A stretch of DNA of 64,000 nt from Vibrio hepatarius (GTDB lineage: Bacteria > Pseudomonadota > Gammaproteobacteria > Enterobacterales > Vibrionaceae). Position 1 is the first letter of the stretch; the number at the start of each line of letters is the position of its first letter. Below are positions 8,303-20,137 of this stretch, piece by piece. The DNA is taken from positions 124,001 to 188,000 of the forward strand of contig NZ_LHPI01000006.1 in NCBI RefSeq assembly GCF_001274785.1, given 5' to 3'. The translations under genes and the position numbers were made by a program. The notes under the pieces are model-generated. The model did no database searches. It worked only from the letters and a program-made list of their open reading frames with translations, and was not told where the DNA came from.

Positions 8303-8337
8303 CAGGCTTAGACTTCAATACGATTTTTCAGTACGTG

Positions 8338-9189
8338 TTAAAAGCCTTTGCTTTTCTTAATTAGATCGTAAGCATTCTGAATTTCCTGCGCTTTCTCTTT
8401 CGCAACGTTCATCATTTCCGGTGGTAGACCTTTCGCCATCAGCTTGTCTGGATGATGTTCGTTCATTAGCTTGCGATAAGCACGCTTGATGGTTTTAGCA
8501 TCCGCATTACTATCGATACCCAGCAGTTTGTATGCATCGCTTAGTTGATCAGCGGTTGTGGCCTGCTGCCAACTGCCCGACTGATGAGAATGCCCGCCAC
8601 CAGCGTGCCCCCCGAAACCACCTTGCTGGAAGCGAAATGCCGCTTCTTGCATTCTTAAACGCTGCTCCAGTTGCTCTGATGAGAAACCAAGCCCTTGGGC
8701 CACTTTGTGCAGTACGTTACGTTCACTCGGGTGAATCTCACCATCGGCAAACGCCGCTGAAATTTGCAGTTCTAAGAAAAACTGCATTAGGTCAAAACGA
8801 CCACCCGCTGAAATTCTTACCCGTTCAAGTACGGACTCCAACGGAAAGTCAGCCTCTTTGCCTTCGCGAAACGCATCTTGGGCAGCTTTTCGCTGTTCAC
8901 CATGCAGGTTCATTCGATCCATCATGGTGCTCGCCAGTTGGATTTCTTGGCGCGTCACCTGGCCTTTTGCCTTCGCGACGTGTCCCATCACCGCAAACGC
9001 CGCTTTGAAAAACTCGTCTTGTCGCTGTGCCTGAGATGGACCGCTACCAAAACTGGTATGAAAACCTGCGCTTCTTAATCGGCGAGCTTTATCGAATTGG
9101 TGCCCGATAAATGCCCCAAACAATGCGCCAAATATGCCCCCGAACAGAAAGCCAAAGAAGCCACCAAGAATTTTGCCAAAAATATGCAT
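8338..9189 (-). CDS. djlA: DjlA, membrane-anchored DnaJ-like co-chaperone
   Basis: A 283-residue inner-membrane co-chaperone that stimulates DnaK. A single glycine/phenylalanine-rich membrane segment sits at about 5-30 (the DjlA dimerising type). A TerB-like helical domain follows at about 55-185, then a Gly/His-rich linker near 190-205. The C-terminal J domain is at about 218-283 with the essential HPD at 246-248. Length and layout are those of DjlA. It is divergent from lptD, as is common in gamma-proteobacteria. Confidence 0.93.
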   Translation of the reverse strand: MHIFGKILGGFFGFLFGGIFGALFGAFIGHQFDKARRLRSAGFHTSFGSGPSQAQRQDEFFKAAFAVMGHVAKAKGQVTRQEIQLASTMMDRMNLHGEQRKAAQDAFREGKEADFPLESVLERVRISAGGRFDLMQFFLELQISAAFADGEIHPSERNVLHKVAQGLGFSSEQLEQRLRMQEAAFRFQQGGFGGHAGGGHSHQSGSWQQATTADQLSDAYKLLGIDSNADAKTIKRAYRKLMNEHHPDKLMAKGLPPEMMNVAKEKAQEIQNAYDLIKKSKGF

Positions 9190-9376
9190 TATGTGCTCTC
9201 ATCTATGAATTTTTTCGTCGTATAGCGGTCTGATAGTGCTGTAAGCTATAAATTCCTTTATTATAAGAACCGTTTTATTTTAATTTCGGTCACCCACTGC
9301 CCAGAGACTTTAGTCCCTGCATATGGCTTGGAAGCTATAACCGGATATACCCAGATCAACAGGATAGTAAAACTCG

Positions 9377-11689
9377 ATGTCACCTTTCTCCCGCACCGTG
9401 TTAGCCGCTTCAATCAGTGCTGCTCTTTTCGTGCCTCAGACTCAAGCAGAAGCTATGTTAGACGATAGTGTGCAGGAACTGCCCGCTATAGATCAATGTT
9501 TGATCGATGAGCCTGAACCAGAAAACCCGAATCAGCAACCAGTAAAAGTTGAAGCTGACACGCTAGAAGCCATTAATGGTCAACGAGCCACTTACAAAGG
9601 CAACGTGGTTGTCGTACAAGGTAAGAAACGCGTACAAGCTGATCAAGTTACGCTACACCAGAAAGAGAACATCATTGTCGCGGAAGGCAATGTAACCTTC
9701 AGTGATGGTGCAATAAAAACCACCTCAGATAAAGCGACAAATAACCTCAACAGCGATGAAATGACGCTGGAAAACACAAAGTATGAATTCCTTTGTGAAC
9801 AAGGCCGCGGCGACGCAGTTTACATTGCCAGAACAGGCAAGGCCGTTTATGAAATCGAAGACGGCAGCATCACTTCGTGTCCTGAAGGGGACAAATCATG
9901 GCGTATCCGAGCTTCGGACATTGATGTTGACCAAGACGAAGAAGAAGCGACCTTCTACAACACTCGCTTTGAAATCTTAGATGTGCCTGTATTTTACTTG
10001 CCTTACGTTACGGTCCCAATTGGTGATACACGTAAGACAGGTTTCCTCTACCCAACCGTCTCGTATGGTTCAAGTGACGGTTACGAAATGGCCGTTCCGT
10101 TTTACTGGAACATTGCACCAAACTACGACTTAGAAACCACCGTCAAGTACATGCAACAGCGTGGTACGCAGTTAAACAACAAATTCCGCTACCTGACCAG
10201 CTTTGGTGAAGGCTCTCTCGACTCAGAGTTTTTACCCGATGACCGAAAGTACACAGAAAAAGGCGACCGTTGGGGCTTCCAATACCAACACGATGGCATC
10301 TACCAAAAGTCGTGGAAGTTCCATGTTGACTACTCAAAAGTCAGTGATATTGATTACTTCACCGATGTCGACTCTAGTATCGGTAAACGCGAAGACGGTC
10401 AATTAGTGCAAGAAGGTAGCGTGCAGTACCGTACGTCCAATTGGGATGCAACGTTGCTGACGCGAGATTTTCAAGTTCTTACTGACCGAGACAACCTGCC
10501 GTACATGATGTTGCCTCAGCTGCAATTTAACTATTACGCACCTGAGCTACTGCGTTATCTCGATTTTGATGTCAAAAGCCAAGTCACCCGCTTCGATACC
10601 GACGCTGACGGCAAACCTGCCGCGACTCGTGTTCACGTCGAACCTGGCGTAACCATTCCTTTAGGTACTACTTGGGGCTCATGGGTAACGGAAGCTCGCT
10701 TCTTAGGGACTTATTACCAACAAGACCTAGATGGCGTAATTGACTCTGACCTGGACGAAGAAGTCACCCGATTTATTCCTGAGTTTCGCTCTCACGCGGG
10801 TATCGTACTTGAGCGAGATACCGTTATTCTGGATAGCTACACACAAACATTGGAACCACAAATCCAATACCTGTACGTACCAGAAGAAGATCAAGACAAT
10901 ATTGCGAACTATGATACAACCTTGCTACAAGCCGACTACTACGGTCTGTTTAGAAGCAGAAAATACAGTAGTATTGATAAGATTAAGGCCGCAAACCAAT
11001 TCAGTTACGGTGCGAGCTCGCGCTTCTTTGATGAAAACTACAAAGAACGCCTAAATATCTCGTTTGGACAAGTTATCTACCTTGATAAAGACGATCGCCT
11101 AGATGTGACATCCGATAAACCATCTCACTACTCGGCTTGGGCAATTGAGATGGACTTCAACTATGACGATATCGTCTTTTACCACGGTGGCATCCAATAC
11201 GACGTAGATACCACAGAAGTTCAAATGGCGAACAGTACGCTCGAGTACCAGTTTGACCGTGGCTATGTACAAGCCAACTACCGCTATGTCACGCTGGATT
11301 ACATCGAGAACACGCTCGGTGATAGCTTAGGCGAACTAGAAACGATTACCGAAGAAGGCATTTCTCAGGCTGGTTTACTGGCAAGCTACAAGATCAATCG
11401 TAACTGGAACAGTAGCGTGCAGTACTTCTACGATTTAACCACTGACGAATCGTTAGAGTGGATGGCGAAACTGCAATATACCGACGACTGTTGGTACATT
11501 GGCTTCACCTACAGTGAACAGCTACGTGACTGGGATCCTGACTTCACCAGTTACCCGAACGCTGACCCTGATTATGAAAGCAACTTTGGCGTAAACTTTG
11601 GCATTATCGGTTTCGGTACCAACTTGGGTAGTGACACAGGCAGTGACAACTCGTTAGGTTATGGCCGCCCATTCTTCTTGAATAACTAA
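9377..11689 (+). CDS. lptD: LptD, outer-membrane LPS assembly protein
   Basis: The outer-membrane barrel that, with LptE, inserts lipopolysaccharide into the outer leaflet. The signal peptide covers about residues 1-26. An OstA-type periplasmic jellyroll follows (about 55-150: [20 protein letters not shown]), and then a long barrel with many aromatic-rich strands to the end. Cysteines are at 41, 140 and 168 with one in the C-terminal part (DDCWYIGF). The Escherichia coli protein has a Cys pair at that last site; here only one is seen, as for many Vibrio-type sequences. It is 770 residues, the usual size. First gene of lptD-surA-pdxA-rsmA. I saw no convincing sigma-E promoter upstream. Confidence 0.96.
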   Translation: MSPFSRTVLAASISAALFVPQTQAEAMLDDSVQELPAIDQCLIDEPEPENPNQQPVKVEADTLEAINGQRATYKGNVVVVQGKKRVQADQVTLHQKENIIVAEGNVTFSDGAIKTTSDKATNNLNSDEMTLENTKYEFLCEQGRGDAVYIARTGKAVYEIEDGSITSCPEGDKSWRIRASDIDVDQDEEEATFYNTRFEILDVPVFYLPYVTVPIGDTRKTGFLYPTVSYGSSDGYEMAVPFYWNIAPNYDLETTVKYMQQRGTQLNNKFRYLTSFGEGSLDSEFLPDDRKYTEKGDRWGFQYQHDGIYQKSWKFHVDYSKVSDIDYFTDVDSSIGKREDGQLVQEGSVQYRTSNWDATLLTRDFQVLTDRDNLPYMMLPQLQFNYYAPELLRYLDFDVKSQVTRFDTDADGKPAATRVHVEPGVTIPLGTTWGSWVTEARFLGTYYQQDLDGVIDSDLDEEVTRFIPEFRSHAGIVLERDTVILDSYTQTLEPQIQYLYVPEEDQDNIANYDTTLLQADYYGLFRSRKYSSIDKIKAANQFSYGASSRFFDENYKERLNISFGQVIYLDKDDRLDVTSDKPSHYSAWAIEMDFNYDDIVFYHGGIQYDVDTTEVQMANSTLEYQFDRGYVQANYRYVTLDYIENTLGDSLGELETITEEGISQAGLLASYKINRNWNSSVQYFYDLTTDESLEWMAKLQYTDDCWYIGFTYSEQLRDWDPDFTSYPNADPDYESNFGVNFGIIGFGTNLGSDTGSDNSLGYGRPFFLNN

Positions 11690-11697
11690 TTTTTCAG

Positions 11698-11718
11698 TTT
11701 GCGGCCACGTGCCGCAAA
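11698..11718 (+). repeat. Hairpin between lptD and surA
   Basis: TTTGCGGC and GCCGCAAA around CACGT, eight perfect pairs with no T run. It sits between the lptD stop and the surA ribosome site, and could stabilise or process the polycistronic RNA. Confidence 0.6.
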
Positions 11719-11738
11719 TAAGATGTATAGGACTACGA

Positions 11739-13034
11739 ATGAAATTTTGGAAACAGTCGCTGTTAGCATTGGTGGCAATTGGTCAAATGAACTTGGCCAA
11801 TGCTCAGCCAGTCGAACTCGATCAAATTAAAGTCATTGTGAATAGTGGCGTTATCTTGGAAAGCGATATCGACACCTCGATTAAATCGTTAAAAGCTAAC
11901 GCAAATAAGAGCGGTCAAGCTCTGCCGTCACAAGACGTATTGCGTCAGCAAGTGACTGAAAAGCTGATCATTGACACGTTACAACAGCAAGAGGCGGAAC
12001 GTATTGGCGTTCGCATCGACGATAACCGCCTCAATCAAGCGATTGAAGAAATTGCACGTAACAACAACCAGTCAATTGAACAGCTCACCGCATCTTTAGC
12101 GGCGGAAGGACTGAACTACGCAGAGTTTCGTGAGCAAATCCGCAAAGAGATCTCAGCCAGTGAAGCGCGAAATGCATTAGTACGTCGCCGCATCAACATT
12201 CTTCCAGCAGAAGTCGATAACTTGGCGAGCATTCTTGCTCAAGAAAGTAACGCAACCGTGCAATACAAGATTGGGCATATCCAGTTACGACTCAATGACG
12301 GTGACGACGCGGAGACAATCAAAGCTCAGGCGCAAGAAATCGTCGATAAGCTCAACGCAGGTTCTGATTTCAGCACTATGGCCTACACCTACTCAAAAGG
12401 TCCAAAAGCGCTTCAAGGTGGTGATTGGGGCTGGATGCGTAAAGAAGAAATGCCAACCATCTTTGCCGACCAGATTACGATGCAAAACAAAGGCAGTGTA
12501 ATTGGTCCATTTCGCAGTGGTGTCGGTTTTCACATCTTGAAAATTGAAGACGTAAAAGGCCTAGAAACCGTTGCAGTTACTGAGATTAATGCTCGACACA
12601 TTCTAATTCGTCCAACGGTTATCCTCAGTGATGAAGGTGTACAGCGTGAACTGAACGACATCATTGCGCGCATCAACGCGGGTGAAGCAACCTTCGGTGA
12701 AATGGCTAAACAGCACAGTGAAGACCCTGGCTCAGCGGCGCAAAACGGTGAATTGGGTTACCAGACTTCAGACATTTATGTTCCTGAGTTCAAGCACCAA
12801 GTAGATACGCTGCCAATTGGACAAATCAGCGAACCATTTAAAACAGTTCATGGTTGGCACATTGTCGAAGTCCTTGACCGTCGTCAGGTCGACCGCACAG
12901 ATTCAGCACTGAAAAACAAAGCTTACCGTATTCTCTTCAATCGTAAATTCAATGAAGAAGTGAGCGCATGGCTGCAAGAACTACGCGCAAGCGCGTATAT
13001 CGAAATCATCAAGGACGATGAAGATGACAGTTAA
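11739..13034 (+). CDS. surA: SurA, periplasmic chaperone and prolyl isomerase
   Basis: A 431-residue periplasmic chaperone for outer-membrane proteins, including LptD encoded next to it. The signal peptide is residues 1 to about 22 ([22 protein letters not shown]). The N-terminal SurA domain is followed by two parvulin (PpiC) domains at about 170-270 and 280-385, the second with the clear NARHILIRP and [16 protein letters not shown] blocks, and a C-terminal helix. The start at 11739 is chosen for the AGGA eight bases upstream and the signal peptide; an upstream GTG at 11709 would add ten residues before it. Its end overlaps pdxA. Confidence 0.95.
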   Translation: MKFWKQSLLALVAIGQMNLANAQPVELDQIKVIVNSGVILESDIDTSIKSLKANANKSGQALPSQDVLRQQVTEKLIIDTLQQQEAERIGVRIDDNRLNQAIEEIARNNNQSIEQLTASLAAEGLNYAEFREQIRKEISASEARNALVRRRINILPAEVDNLASILAQESNATVQYKIGHIQLRLNDGDDAETIKAQAQEIVDKLNAGSDFSTMAYTYSKGPKALQGGDWGWMRKEEMPTIFADQITMQNKGSVIGPFRSGVGFHILKIEDVKGLETVAVTEINARHILIRPTVILSDEGVQRELNDIIARINAGEATFGEMAKQHSEDPGSAAQNGELGYQTSDIYVPEFKHQVDTLPIGQISEPFKTVHGWHIVEVLDRRQVDRTDSALKNKAYRILFNRKFNEEVSAWLQELRASAYIEIIKDDEDDS

Positions 13035-14016
13035 ACGCATCATCGTAACCGCTGGTGAACCCGCTGGGATTGGCCCCGACTTAGTGCTTGCGCTGTCAAA
13101 AGACAGCTGGGCACACCAAATTGTTGTGTGTGCCGATAAAACCATGCTGCAAGAACGCGCTAAGCAGTTGAATATTGACGTCAACCTAATTGACTACGAC
13201 GCTCAATCTCAACCTAAAGCACAACAAGCCGGTTCGCTGATCGTTGACCATGTGCCACTTGCCCAACCAACGGTGACAGGCCAGTTGAACGAAGTGAACG
13301 GACACTATGTATTAAAAACACTAGAAAGAGCCGCTTTGGGCTGTATGAATGGTGAATTTGATGCTATTGTCACCGGCCCTGTACACAAAGGGGTTATTAA
13401 TCGTGCAGGTGTGGCGTTTAGTGGCCATACCGAATTTTTTGCCGAAAAATCAAACACCCCATTGGTTGTGATGATGCTCGCGACAGAAGGACTGCGCGTC
13501 GCATTGGTGACAACACATATTCCTTTGGCTTATGTTTCTAAAGCCGTCACAGAGGAAAGGCTGGAAAAGATCATTCATATCCTCCACAAAGATTTAGTGG
13601 AGAAGTTTGCAATTCCATCGCCAAAGATTTACGTGTGTGGACTGAATCCACACGCCGGTGAAGATGGTTGTCTCGGTAGAGAAGAAATTGAAACCATCAC
13701 ACCAACACTAGAAAAACTGCGCCAACGTGATGGCATTGACCTGATAGGACCGCTTCCGGCGGACACTATCTTCAATGAAAAATACCTTCAAGAAGCAGAC
13801 GCAGTGCTTGGGATGTATCACGATCAGGTACTTCCTGTACTAAAATACAAAGGTTTTGGTCGTTCAGTGAATATCACTTTAGGCTTACCTTTTATCAGGA
13901 CCTCCGTTGATCACGGCACCGCGTTAGACCTTGCAGGGACGGGTAACGCGGACACAGGAAGCTTTAGAACTGCGCTGGCTCACGCGATTGAGCTAGTCGA
14001 GAAGAAAACCAGTTAA
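13024..14016 (+). CDS. pdxA: PdxA, 4-hydroxythreonine-4-phosphate dehydrogenase
   Basis: Oxidises 4-phosphohydroxy-L-threonine in pyridoxal 5'-phosphate synthesis; metal- and NAD-dependent, cytosolic. The family signature [12 protein letters not shown] is at the N-terminus. Metal-ligand histidines are visible in the SGHTEF region, in GMYHDQVLP and in the SVDHGTALD segment. The start at 13024 is preferred over ATG 13018 because AGGA in the surA tail is correctly spaced from it. The reading frame overlaps the end of surA by 11 bases, indicating coupling. 330 residues, normal. Confidence 0.95.
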   Translation: MTVKRIIVTAGEPAGIGPDLVLALSKDSWAHQIVVCADKTMLQERAKQLNIDVNLIDYDAQSQPKAQQAGSLIVDHVPLAQPTVTGQLNEVNGHYVLKTLERAALGCMNGEFDAIVTGPVHKGVINRAGVAFSGHTEFFAEKSNTPLVVMMLATEGLRVALVTTHIPLAYVSKAVTEERLEKIIHILHKDLVEKFAIPSPKIYVCGLNPHAGEDGCLGREEIETITPTLEKLRQRDGIDLIGPLPADTIFNEKYLQEADAVLGMYHDQVLPVLKYKGFGRSVNITLGLPFIRTSVDHGTALDLAGTGNADTGSFRTALAHAIELVEKKTS

Positions 14017-14028
14017 CTTGAGAAACTT

Positions 14029-14835
14029 ATGAGAAATGATGTCCACTTAGGGCACAAAGCGCGTAAACGCTTTGGTCAAAACTTCTTAAATGACCCATAC
14101 ATTATCGACGGTATTGTCTCTGCAATTAACCCACTACCAGGTCAGAACCTAGTTGAAATCGGTCCGGGTCTGGGGGCGATCACTGAGCCTGTTGGCCGCG
14201 AAGTCGATAAGTTTACCGTTATCGAACTTGACCGAGATCTTGCCGAGCGACTACGCAACCACCCAGAGCTGGCTGACAAGCTGACTATTCACGAAGGCGA
14301 CGCAATGCGTTTCGACTTCACACAGTTGGTGAAGCCAAACAACAAGCTACGCATTTTTGGTAACTTGCCATACAACATCTCGACGCCGTTGATGTTCCAC
14401 CTTTTTGAATACCATAAAGACATTCAAGACATGCACTTTATGCTGCAAAAAGAAGTGGTCAACCGTCTGGCTGCCGGCCCGGGTTCGAAAGCATATGGCC
14501 GTTTGACGGTTATGGCACAGTACTACTGTAAAGTTGTGCCAGTACTCGAAGTGCCACCAACAGCGTTTGTTCCGCCACCAAAAGTGGATTCAGCCGTAGT
14601 ACGTTTGGTGCCTTATGAAGTGCTACCTTACCCAGCGACTAACCTAAACTGGCTAGAACGCGTATGTCGCGAAGGTTTCAACCAGCGCCGTAAAACGGTT
14701 CGCAACTGCTACAAAGCGCTAGTCAGTGCAGAGACGCTGGAAGAGCTTGGTATCAACCCAGGCATGCGTCCAGAGAATCTCACTTTAGAGCAATTTGTTG
14801 ATCTCGCGAACTGGCTAGACGCAAACCACAAATAA
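14029..14835 (+). CDS. rsmA: RsmA (KsgA), 16S rRNA dimethyladenosine transferase
   Basis: Dimethylates the two adjacent adenosines in the 3' terminal loop of 16S rRNA, late in 30S assembly. Visible are the N-terminal [10 protein letters not shown] block, SAM-binding VEIGPGLGA (43-50), acidic ligand E66 and catalytic NLPYN (112-116). The C-terminal domain holds the [10 protein letters not shown] helix. 268 residues, normal. Twelve bases after pdxA, in the same operon. A strong terminator follows, separating it from apaG. Confidence 0.96.
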   Translation: MRNDVHLGHKARKRFGQNFLNDPYIIDGIVSAINPLPGQNLVEIGPGLGAITEPVGREVDKFTVIELDRDLAERLRNHPELADKLTIHEGDAMRFDFTQLVKPNNKLRIFGNLPYNISTPLMFHLFEYHKDIQDMHFMLQKEVVNRLAAGPGSKAYGRLTVMAQYYCKVVPVLEVPPTAFVPPPKVDSAVVRLVPYEVLPYPATNLNWLERVCREGFNQRRKTVRNCYKALVSAETLEELGINPGMRPENLTLEQFVDLANWLDANHK

Positions 14836-14848
14836 TCTTCTTATACTT

Positions 14849-14885
14849 AGAGTTGTACGCCTTGGCCTACAACTCTATTTTTTTT
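14849..14885 (+). terminator. Terminator between rsmA and apaG
   Basis: AGAGTTGTA (14849-14857) pairs with TACAACTCT (14868-14876), followed by A and eight T. It is a classic intrinsic terminator inside what is often described as one operon. Confidence 0.88.
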
Positions 14886-14905
14886 GGCTTTACGCAGGAG
14901 TCTAA

Positions 14906-15283
14906 ATGGAAGCACCCCCTTGTATAAAAGTCCAAGTCCACACCAAATACATCCCTGAGCAATCTCAACCGACGGCGAATCGCTATGTGTTTGCTTACAT
15001 CATTACGATCAAAAACCTCAGCACTCAGACCGTACAACTTATCAGTAGACGCTGGTTGATTACCGATGCGAACGGTAAGCAGATGACTGTTGAGGGCGAT
15101 GGTGTGGTCGGTCAACAGCCATTTATTCCTGGCAACGACGAATACACCTACAATAGCGGTACAGCACTTGAAACACCGGTTGGAGTGATGCAAGGTCAGT
15201 ACATTATGCAGGATGAAAAAGGCCAGGAGTTCATCGCTGAAATCGAACCCTTCCGTCTCGCATTACCTAATATTCTCAATTAA
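14906..15283 (+). CDS. apaG: ApaG protein
   Basis: A 125-residue ApaG (DUF525) protein, a small fibronectin-type beta sandwich found next to apaH; its molecular role is unsettled. The family core is visible: [11 protein letters not shown] near the start, [11 protein letters not shown] in the middle, the GVVGQQPFI segment and [21 protein letters not shown] stands five bases before the ATG. It lies after a strong terminator, so expression depends on read-through or a promoter in the short gap. The gap to apaH is 20 bases. Confidence 0.95.
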   Translation: MEAPPCIKVQVHTKYIPEQSQPTANRYVFAYIITIKNLSTQTVQLISRRWLITDANGKQMTVEGDGVVGQQPFIPGNDEYTYNSGTALETPVGVMQGQYIMQDEKGQEFIAEIEPFRLALPNILN

Positions 15284-15303
15284 CTCTGACTTAGGATTAT
15301 CTC

Positions 15304-16107
15304 GTGTCCACATACATTGTTGGTGACATCCAGGGCTGCTTTGACGAACTACAGTTATTACTTGAGCAAGCCAGCTTCAACCCAAAACAAGATACTCTCT
15401 GGGTGGCTGGTGACTTAGTCGCACGTGGACCTAAGTCTTTGGAAACTCTGCGCTTTATTCGCTCACTCGGCGATAGCGCCAAAGTGATCTTAGGCAATCA
15501 TGATTTGCACCTTCTTGCCGTTTCACTCGGCATTCACAAGGTCAAGAACAAAGATAAAACCGCATCGATTTTCCACGCGCACGACAAGAAAGAGTTGCTA
15601 CACTGGCTTCGCCACCAACCACTGCTGGCCGAACACGACGAGTTTGTGGTCTGTCACGCTGGTATTTCTCCGCAATGGACGCTCAAACAAGCCAGAGCAA
15701 ATGCGCGAGAAGTCGAAGCCATCTTACAAAGTGATGATTGGACTTGGTTGATTGAGAATATGTACAGCAACCAACCAGACGCTTGGCATGATGACTTAAT
15801 CGGCTTAGACCGCTACCGTTACATCATTAACGCCTATACCCGTATGCGCTTCTGTTTTGCTGACGGCAGACTGGACATGGAATGCAAACTTCCTCCCGAA
15901 CAAATTAAGCAAGCAGGTTTAGTACCTTGGTTTGAGCTGAAGAATCGCATTAAGCTCAACAAAACCATCCTGTTTGGACACTGGGCAGCGTTAGAAGGTT
16001 ATCTTGGTGACGATGCGATTGGCTTAGATACTGGCTGCGTTTGGGGAGGCAGCTTGACCATGTTGAGATGGGAAGATAAGAAGTTCTTTACCCAACAAGC
16101 GCTGTAA
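15304..16107 (+). CDS. apaH: ApaH, diadenosine tetraphosphatase
   Basis: Splits Ap4A symmetrically into two ADP and also removes Np4-type caps from RNA. It is a calcineurin-like metallophosphatase; motifs GDIQGC (8-13), GDLVARGP and GNHDLH are clear, with HAG and GHWA later supplying metal ligands. The start is GTG at 15304 with AGGA nine bases upstream; no nearby ATG keeps the first motif. 267 residues, normal. Last gene of the cluster. Confidence 0.95.
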   Translation: MSTYIVGDIQGCFDELQLLLEQASFNPKQDTLWVAGDLVARGPKSLETLRFIRSLGDSAKVILGNHDLHLLAVSLGIHKVKNKDKTASIFHAHDKKELLHWLRHQPLLAEHDEFVVCHAGISPQWTLKQARANAREVEAILQSDDWTWLIENMYSNQPDAWHDDLIGLDRYRYIINAYTRMRFCFADGRLDMECKLPPEQIKQAGLVPWFELKNRIKLNKTILFGHWAALEGYLGDDAIGLDTGCVWGGSLTMLRWEDKKFFTQQAL

Positions 16108-16127
16108 CGCTATCAGGTAAATAAGAC

Positions 16128-16156
16128 AAAAGGCTAAGTAATTACTTAGCCTTTTT
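16128..16156. terminator. Bidirectional terminator between apaH and folA
   Basis: A perfect 14-bp palindrome, AAAAGGCTAAGTAA with its complement, flanked by A and T runs. It serves both convergent genes. Confidence 0.9.
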
Positions 16157-16179
16157 AGTTTTCGCCGTTGGTGGCAGAG

Positions 16180-16659
16180 TTACTTTTCTAGCACAACAAA
16201 ACGCATGTTATACGCGTTTTTCTCGTCGGCTGAATAATTCTCAGAGTAAGTTTCTTGGTATTCACTGCCCCATTGAGGGAACTGAGTATCCCCTTCAACT
16301 TTCGCGTCAATGTGGGTCACATACAGCTTGTCAGCTTGGGCTAGGCACGCTTCATAGATGGTGCCGCCACCGATGATCATCAACTCTTCTGCGCCATTGG
16401 CTGCTTGGATTGCTTCTTCGATTGAGGTCACAGTTGTCACCCCTTCGATAGTCAAGTCAGCATCTCGGCTGATCACAATGTTTGTACGCCCAGGTAGAGG
16501 TCGACCGATAGACTCGTAGGTTTTACGCCCCATCACAACAGGTTTACCCATGGTGCAGCGCTTGAACCACGCAAAGTCTGCCGGTAAATGCCAAGGCATC
16601 TGATTGTCTTTACCAATAATTCGATCCTGCGCCATTGCTGCGATCATGCTGATGATCAT
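16180..16659 (-). CDS. folA: Dihydrofolate reductase
   Basis: Reduces dihydrofolate with NADPH, for thymidylate, purine and methionine synthesis; target of trimethoprim. A chromosomal type: MIAAMAQDRIIGKDNQMPWHLPADF with the catalytic Asp at 28, then GRKTYESIGRPLPGR and the cofactor loop IGGGTIYEACL. 159 residues, normal. AGGAG is seven bases before the ATG at 16659. It is preceded by the yjjP-yjjB pair on the same strand with a 24-base gap, and may be co-transcribed with it. Confidence 0.95.
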   Translation of the reverse strand: MIISMIAAMAQDRIIGKDNQMPWHLPADFAWFKRCTMGKPVVMGRKTYESIGRPLPGRTNIVISRDADLTIEGVTTVTSIEEAIQAANGAEELMIIGGGTIYEACLAQADKLYVTHIDAKVEGDTQFPQWGSEYQETYSENYSADEKNAYNMRFVVLEK

Positions 16660-16683
16660 TCTTTTGCTCCTGTGGCTTCTGCC

Positions 16684-17157
16684 TTAAACGATGGGTTTGC
16701 GGCGATAGAATAGCAATCCTGGCATAGCTAAGCCAACCGCTAATCCCGCAATAATAAACATCGCCTTAAGGAAATTTTCCATCAGCATCGCCACAAGCTC
16801 AGGGCTGTAGCCACGATGGTTCAATTCCACTAGCGCGATCATCGCTTTAAACGCAAATACGCCCGGTACCATAGGGATCAACGCGGCAACCGTGAACACT
16901 TTAGGGTGAGCAAGAAAGCGATGAGACCAATGGATACCGACCATACTGACGATCATCGCGGCGAAAAAGGTCGCCCACTCTATTGGGATACCAAACTGGA
17001 GCATCAGATAGCGAGAGCCATGACCAATCGCACCACCCAAAGCGCAGTACATTAATGCTTTTTGCGGCACGTTAAAGACCAAGGCAAAGCCGACCGCAGG
17101 GATAGCGGCGAAGAACATATCGTTAAGTAGGCCTAACAGGAGTTCGAACGTGATCAT
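16684..17157 (-). CDS. yjjB: YjjB-like exporter subunit (ThrE C-terminal type)
   Basis: A small inner-membrane protein (157 residues) equivalent to the C-terminal half of ThrE-type threonine/serine exporters (DUF3815). It has four or five hydrophobic helices, with the family block AAIPAVGFALVFNVP near the start and GHGSR. In E. coli, YjjP and YjjB together are reported to export succinate; the substrate here is inferred only. The start at 17157 is chosen because it overlaps the yjjP stop as ATGA and matches family N-termini. A longer reading from 17211 would overlap yjjP by over 50 bases. Confidence 0.85.
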   Translation of the reverse strand: MITFELLLGLLNDMFFAAIPAVGFALVFNVPQKALMYCALGGAIGHGSRYLMLQFGIPIEWATFFAAMIVSMVGIHWSHRFLAHPKVFTVAALIPMVPGVFAFKAMIALVELNHRGYSPELVAMLMENFLKAMFIIAGLAVGLAMPGLLFYRRKPIV

Positions 17158-17921
17158 AGTACCCACCCCCAAACGCCAACTAAGCTCATCGCAGCGACAA
17201 TACCAAGACAAGTTGCCAAGGTAAGCAAACTCGCCATCACAAAACGTGCGATGCCCATGTTGATGTAACCCTTTAGCATATCCGCTACGGCGTTAATTAG
17301 CGGAAAACCCGGTACTAGCATCAGCACTGACGAAGCCATAACCACAAACGGTGCGTTACCTAAGTCATAAATCACCGCTTGCGCGGAAACCACTGTCGTC
17401 ACGAACGCCGTCGCGGCAAAGTTCATTAGCGGGTTAAAGTGACGATGGCCAATTTCTTGCCTGACGACCATTCCCGTCGACGAGGCTAAAAATGTCATCG
17501 CAAACACCACCCAATCACCACCAGCCAAGCGACTAAACGCCGCACATGAAAGCCCGATCATCACAACTACTAACCAGCGGTTGTAGCGCTCTGGGCTAAT
17601 GTCATTGAGCTTCTGCTTAGCCATGGAGTAATCAATGATGCCGCGCTCGAGCATGATACAAATGCGCTGCACCTGAGTGATGACACGCATATTGATACCG
17701 CGGTCGGGACATCGACGTGCGGTGGTAATGCAGTGTTCCTGATATACCGTGGTGACGACAATTGAGCTGGCAGATAACGAGACTTCAACTTCGTCCATCC
17801 CTGCAGCAATACCAAAGCGACGCATAAGGTCGCCGACTAATGTGCTTTCCGCTCCATGCGCTAAAAGCATTTGCCCTGCTTGGGCGATCAAACGAGAAAC
17901 GGCTCGTTGTTTAGATGCCAT
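17154..17921 (-). CDS. yjjP: YjjP-like exporter subunit (ThrE N-terminal type)
   Basis: A 255-residue membrane protein of the ThrE/DUF1212 family. A soluble N-terminal part (about 1-110) carries the family's HGAES and GMDEVEVSLSASSI blocks. Five hydrophobic helices follow, including VLMLVPGFPLINAVADM, the typical VPG motif. It is split from yjjB by only a 4-base ATGA overlap, so the two products surely act as one transporter. Confidence 0.87.
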   Translation of the reverse strand: MASKQRAVSRLIAQAGQMLLAHGAESTLVGDLMRRFGIAAGMDEVEVSLSASSIVVTTVYQEHCITTARRCPDRGINMRVITQVQRICIMLERGIIDYSMAKQKLNDISPERYNRWLVVVMIGLSCAAFSRLAGGDWVVFAMTFLASSTGMVVRQEIGHRHFNPLMNFAATAFVTTVVSAQAVIYDLGNAPFVVMASSVLMLVPGFPLINAVADMLKGYINMGIARFVMASLLTLATCLGIVAAMSLVGVWGWVL

Positions 17922-18031
17922 GATTCAGTTCTACTCCCTTAGAATCTTTTTTGCTTAATCACACCTCAAGATACACGAGGTGGTTTCGCCATTGTTGCGG
18001 ATTCTGAATTCAAGTAATTTGATTTAGACAC

Positions 18032-18060
18032 AAAAAAGCCGCAATTGAGAATTGCGGCTT
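18032..18060 (-). terminator. Terminator of cgtA
   Basis: AAGCCGCAATT pairs with AATTGCGGCTT (11 bp) around a three-base loop. Read on the minus strand it ends in six T. Confidence 0.9.
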
Positions 18061-18075
18061 AAAAATAGTTTGGAA

Positions 18076-19257
<1,182 letters not shown>

Positions 19258-19476
19258 TTACTCCGCTCAAATGCTACTAAACGTAGCTGCGTTGCAAATA
19301 TCATCTCACCATCCAGCTAGGTGGTATAAAGTGAATGATATAAATTCTAGCAGATCCCATTTTCAGATCGATCACCTAAAACCTAAGATCGTCTGCTACC
19401 CAGGAACAAATATTGAGGGACTTTTTTCAAAGTGCCTTAGTATTGGTTCCATTCATCTTTGGCATACTTGCCATAA

Positions 19477-19508
19477 ATAAAAAACCCCGCCGAGTTGGCA
19501 GGGCTTTT
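19477..19508 (-). terminator. Terminator after rpmA
   Basis: A GC-rich stem (GCCCTGCC with GGCGGGGT, with wobble pairs) followed on the minus strand by six T. Confidence 0.82.
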
Positions 19509-19547
19509 GAATTCAGCTAGAAGCCTAAATTCTTATCGATACTGAAA

Positions 19548-19805
19548 TTACTCAGACTCGATGCTTACGAATTTACGGTTCTTAGGACCTTTTGTCTCGA
19601 ACTTAACTTTACCGTCAGTTAGAGCAAATAGAGTATGGTCTTTACCTAGGCCAACGTTGTTACCAGCGTGGAACTTAGTACCGCGCTGACGCACGATAAT
19701 GTTACCAGCTAGAACAGATTCACCGCCGAAACGCTTAACGCCAAGACGTTTACTTTCTGAATCGCGGCCGTTACGAGTAGAACCACCAGCTTTTTTGTGT
19801 GCCAT
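19548..19805 (-). CDS. rpmA: Ribosomal protein L27
   Basis: A large-subunit protein whose N-terminal tail reaches the peptidyl-transferase centre. The tail [20 protein letters not shown] and the [17 protein letters not shown] core are canonical. 85 residues. Only 20 bases after rplU, forming the usual L21-L27 operon. Confidence 0.97.
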   Translation of the reverse strand: MAHKKAGGSTRNGRDSESKRLGVKRFGGESVLAGNIIVRQRGTKFHAGNNVGLGKDHTLFALTDGKVKFETKGPKNRKFVSIESE

Positions 19806-19825
19806 TGTTAAACTCTCCTATTAGA

Positions 19826-20137
19826 TTAAGCGTTGATACCAGTGATCTTCACTTCAGTGAACCACTGACGATGACCCTGTTGCTTACGAGAGTGCTTACG
19901 ACGACGGAACTTAACGATTTTAACTTTATCGCCACGACCGTGTTGCACAACTTCAGCAACCACTTTACCGCCCTCTACTAGAGGAGCACCAACTTTAATG
20001 TCTTCACCGTTAGCAACAAGAAGAACTTTATCAAATTCAACAGTTGCACCAGTTTCAACGTCTAATTTCTCTAAACGAAGAGTTTGACCTTCGCTTACAC
20101 GGTGTTGTTTACCACCAGATTGGAAAACAGCGTACAT
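19826..20137 (-). CDS. rplU: Ribosomal protein L21
   Basis: A 23S rRNA-binding protein of the large subunit. It begins [18 protein letters not shown] and contains the basic [19 protein letters not shown] tail typical of L21. 103 residues, as usual. First gene of the L21-L27 operon and divergent from ispB with a 272-base promoter region between them. Confidence 0.97.

Noticed and set aside
8532..9008. Antisense reading frame of about 158 codons over djlA
   Set aside because: It lies wholly inside djlA on the other strand and has no domain-like features.
9190..9376. Sigma-E promoter for lptD
   Set aside because: Expected in enteric bacteria, but no GGAACTT-like -35 with a suitable -10 was found.
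19271..19480. Small plus-strand gene between cgtA and rpmA
   Set aside because: It has no ribosome site, runs into the rpmA terminator and has no protein-like pattern.
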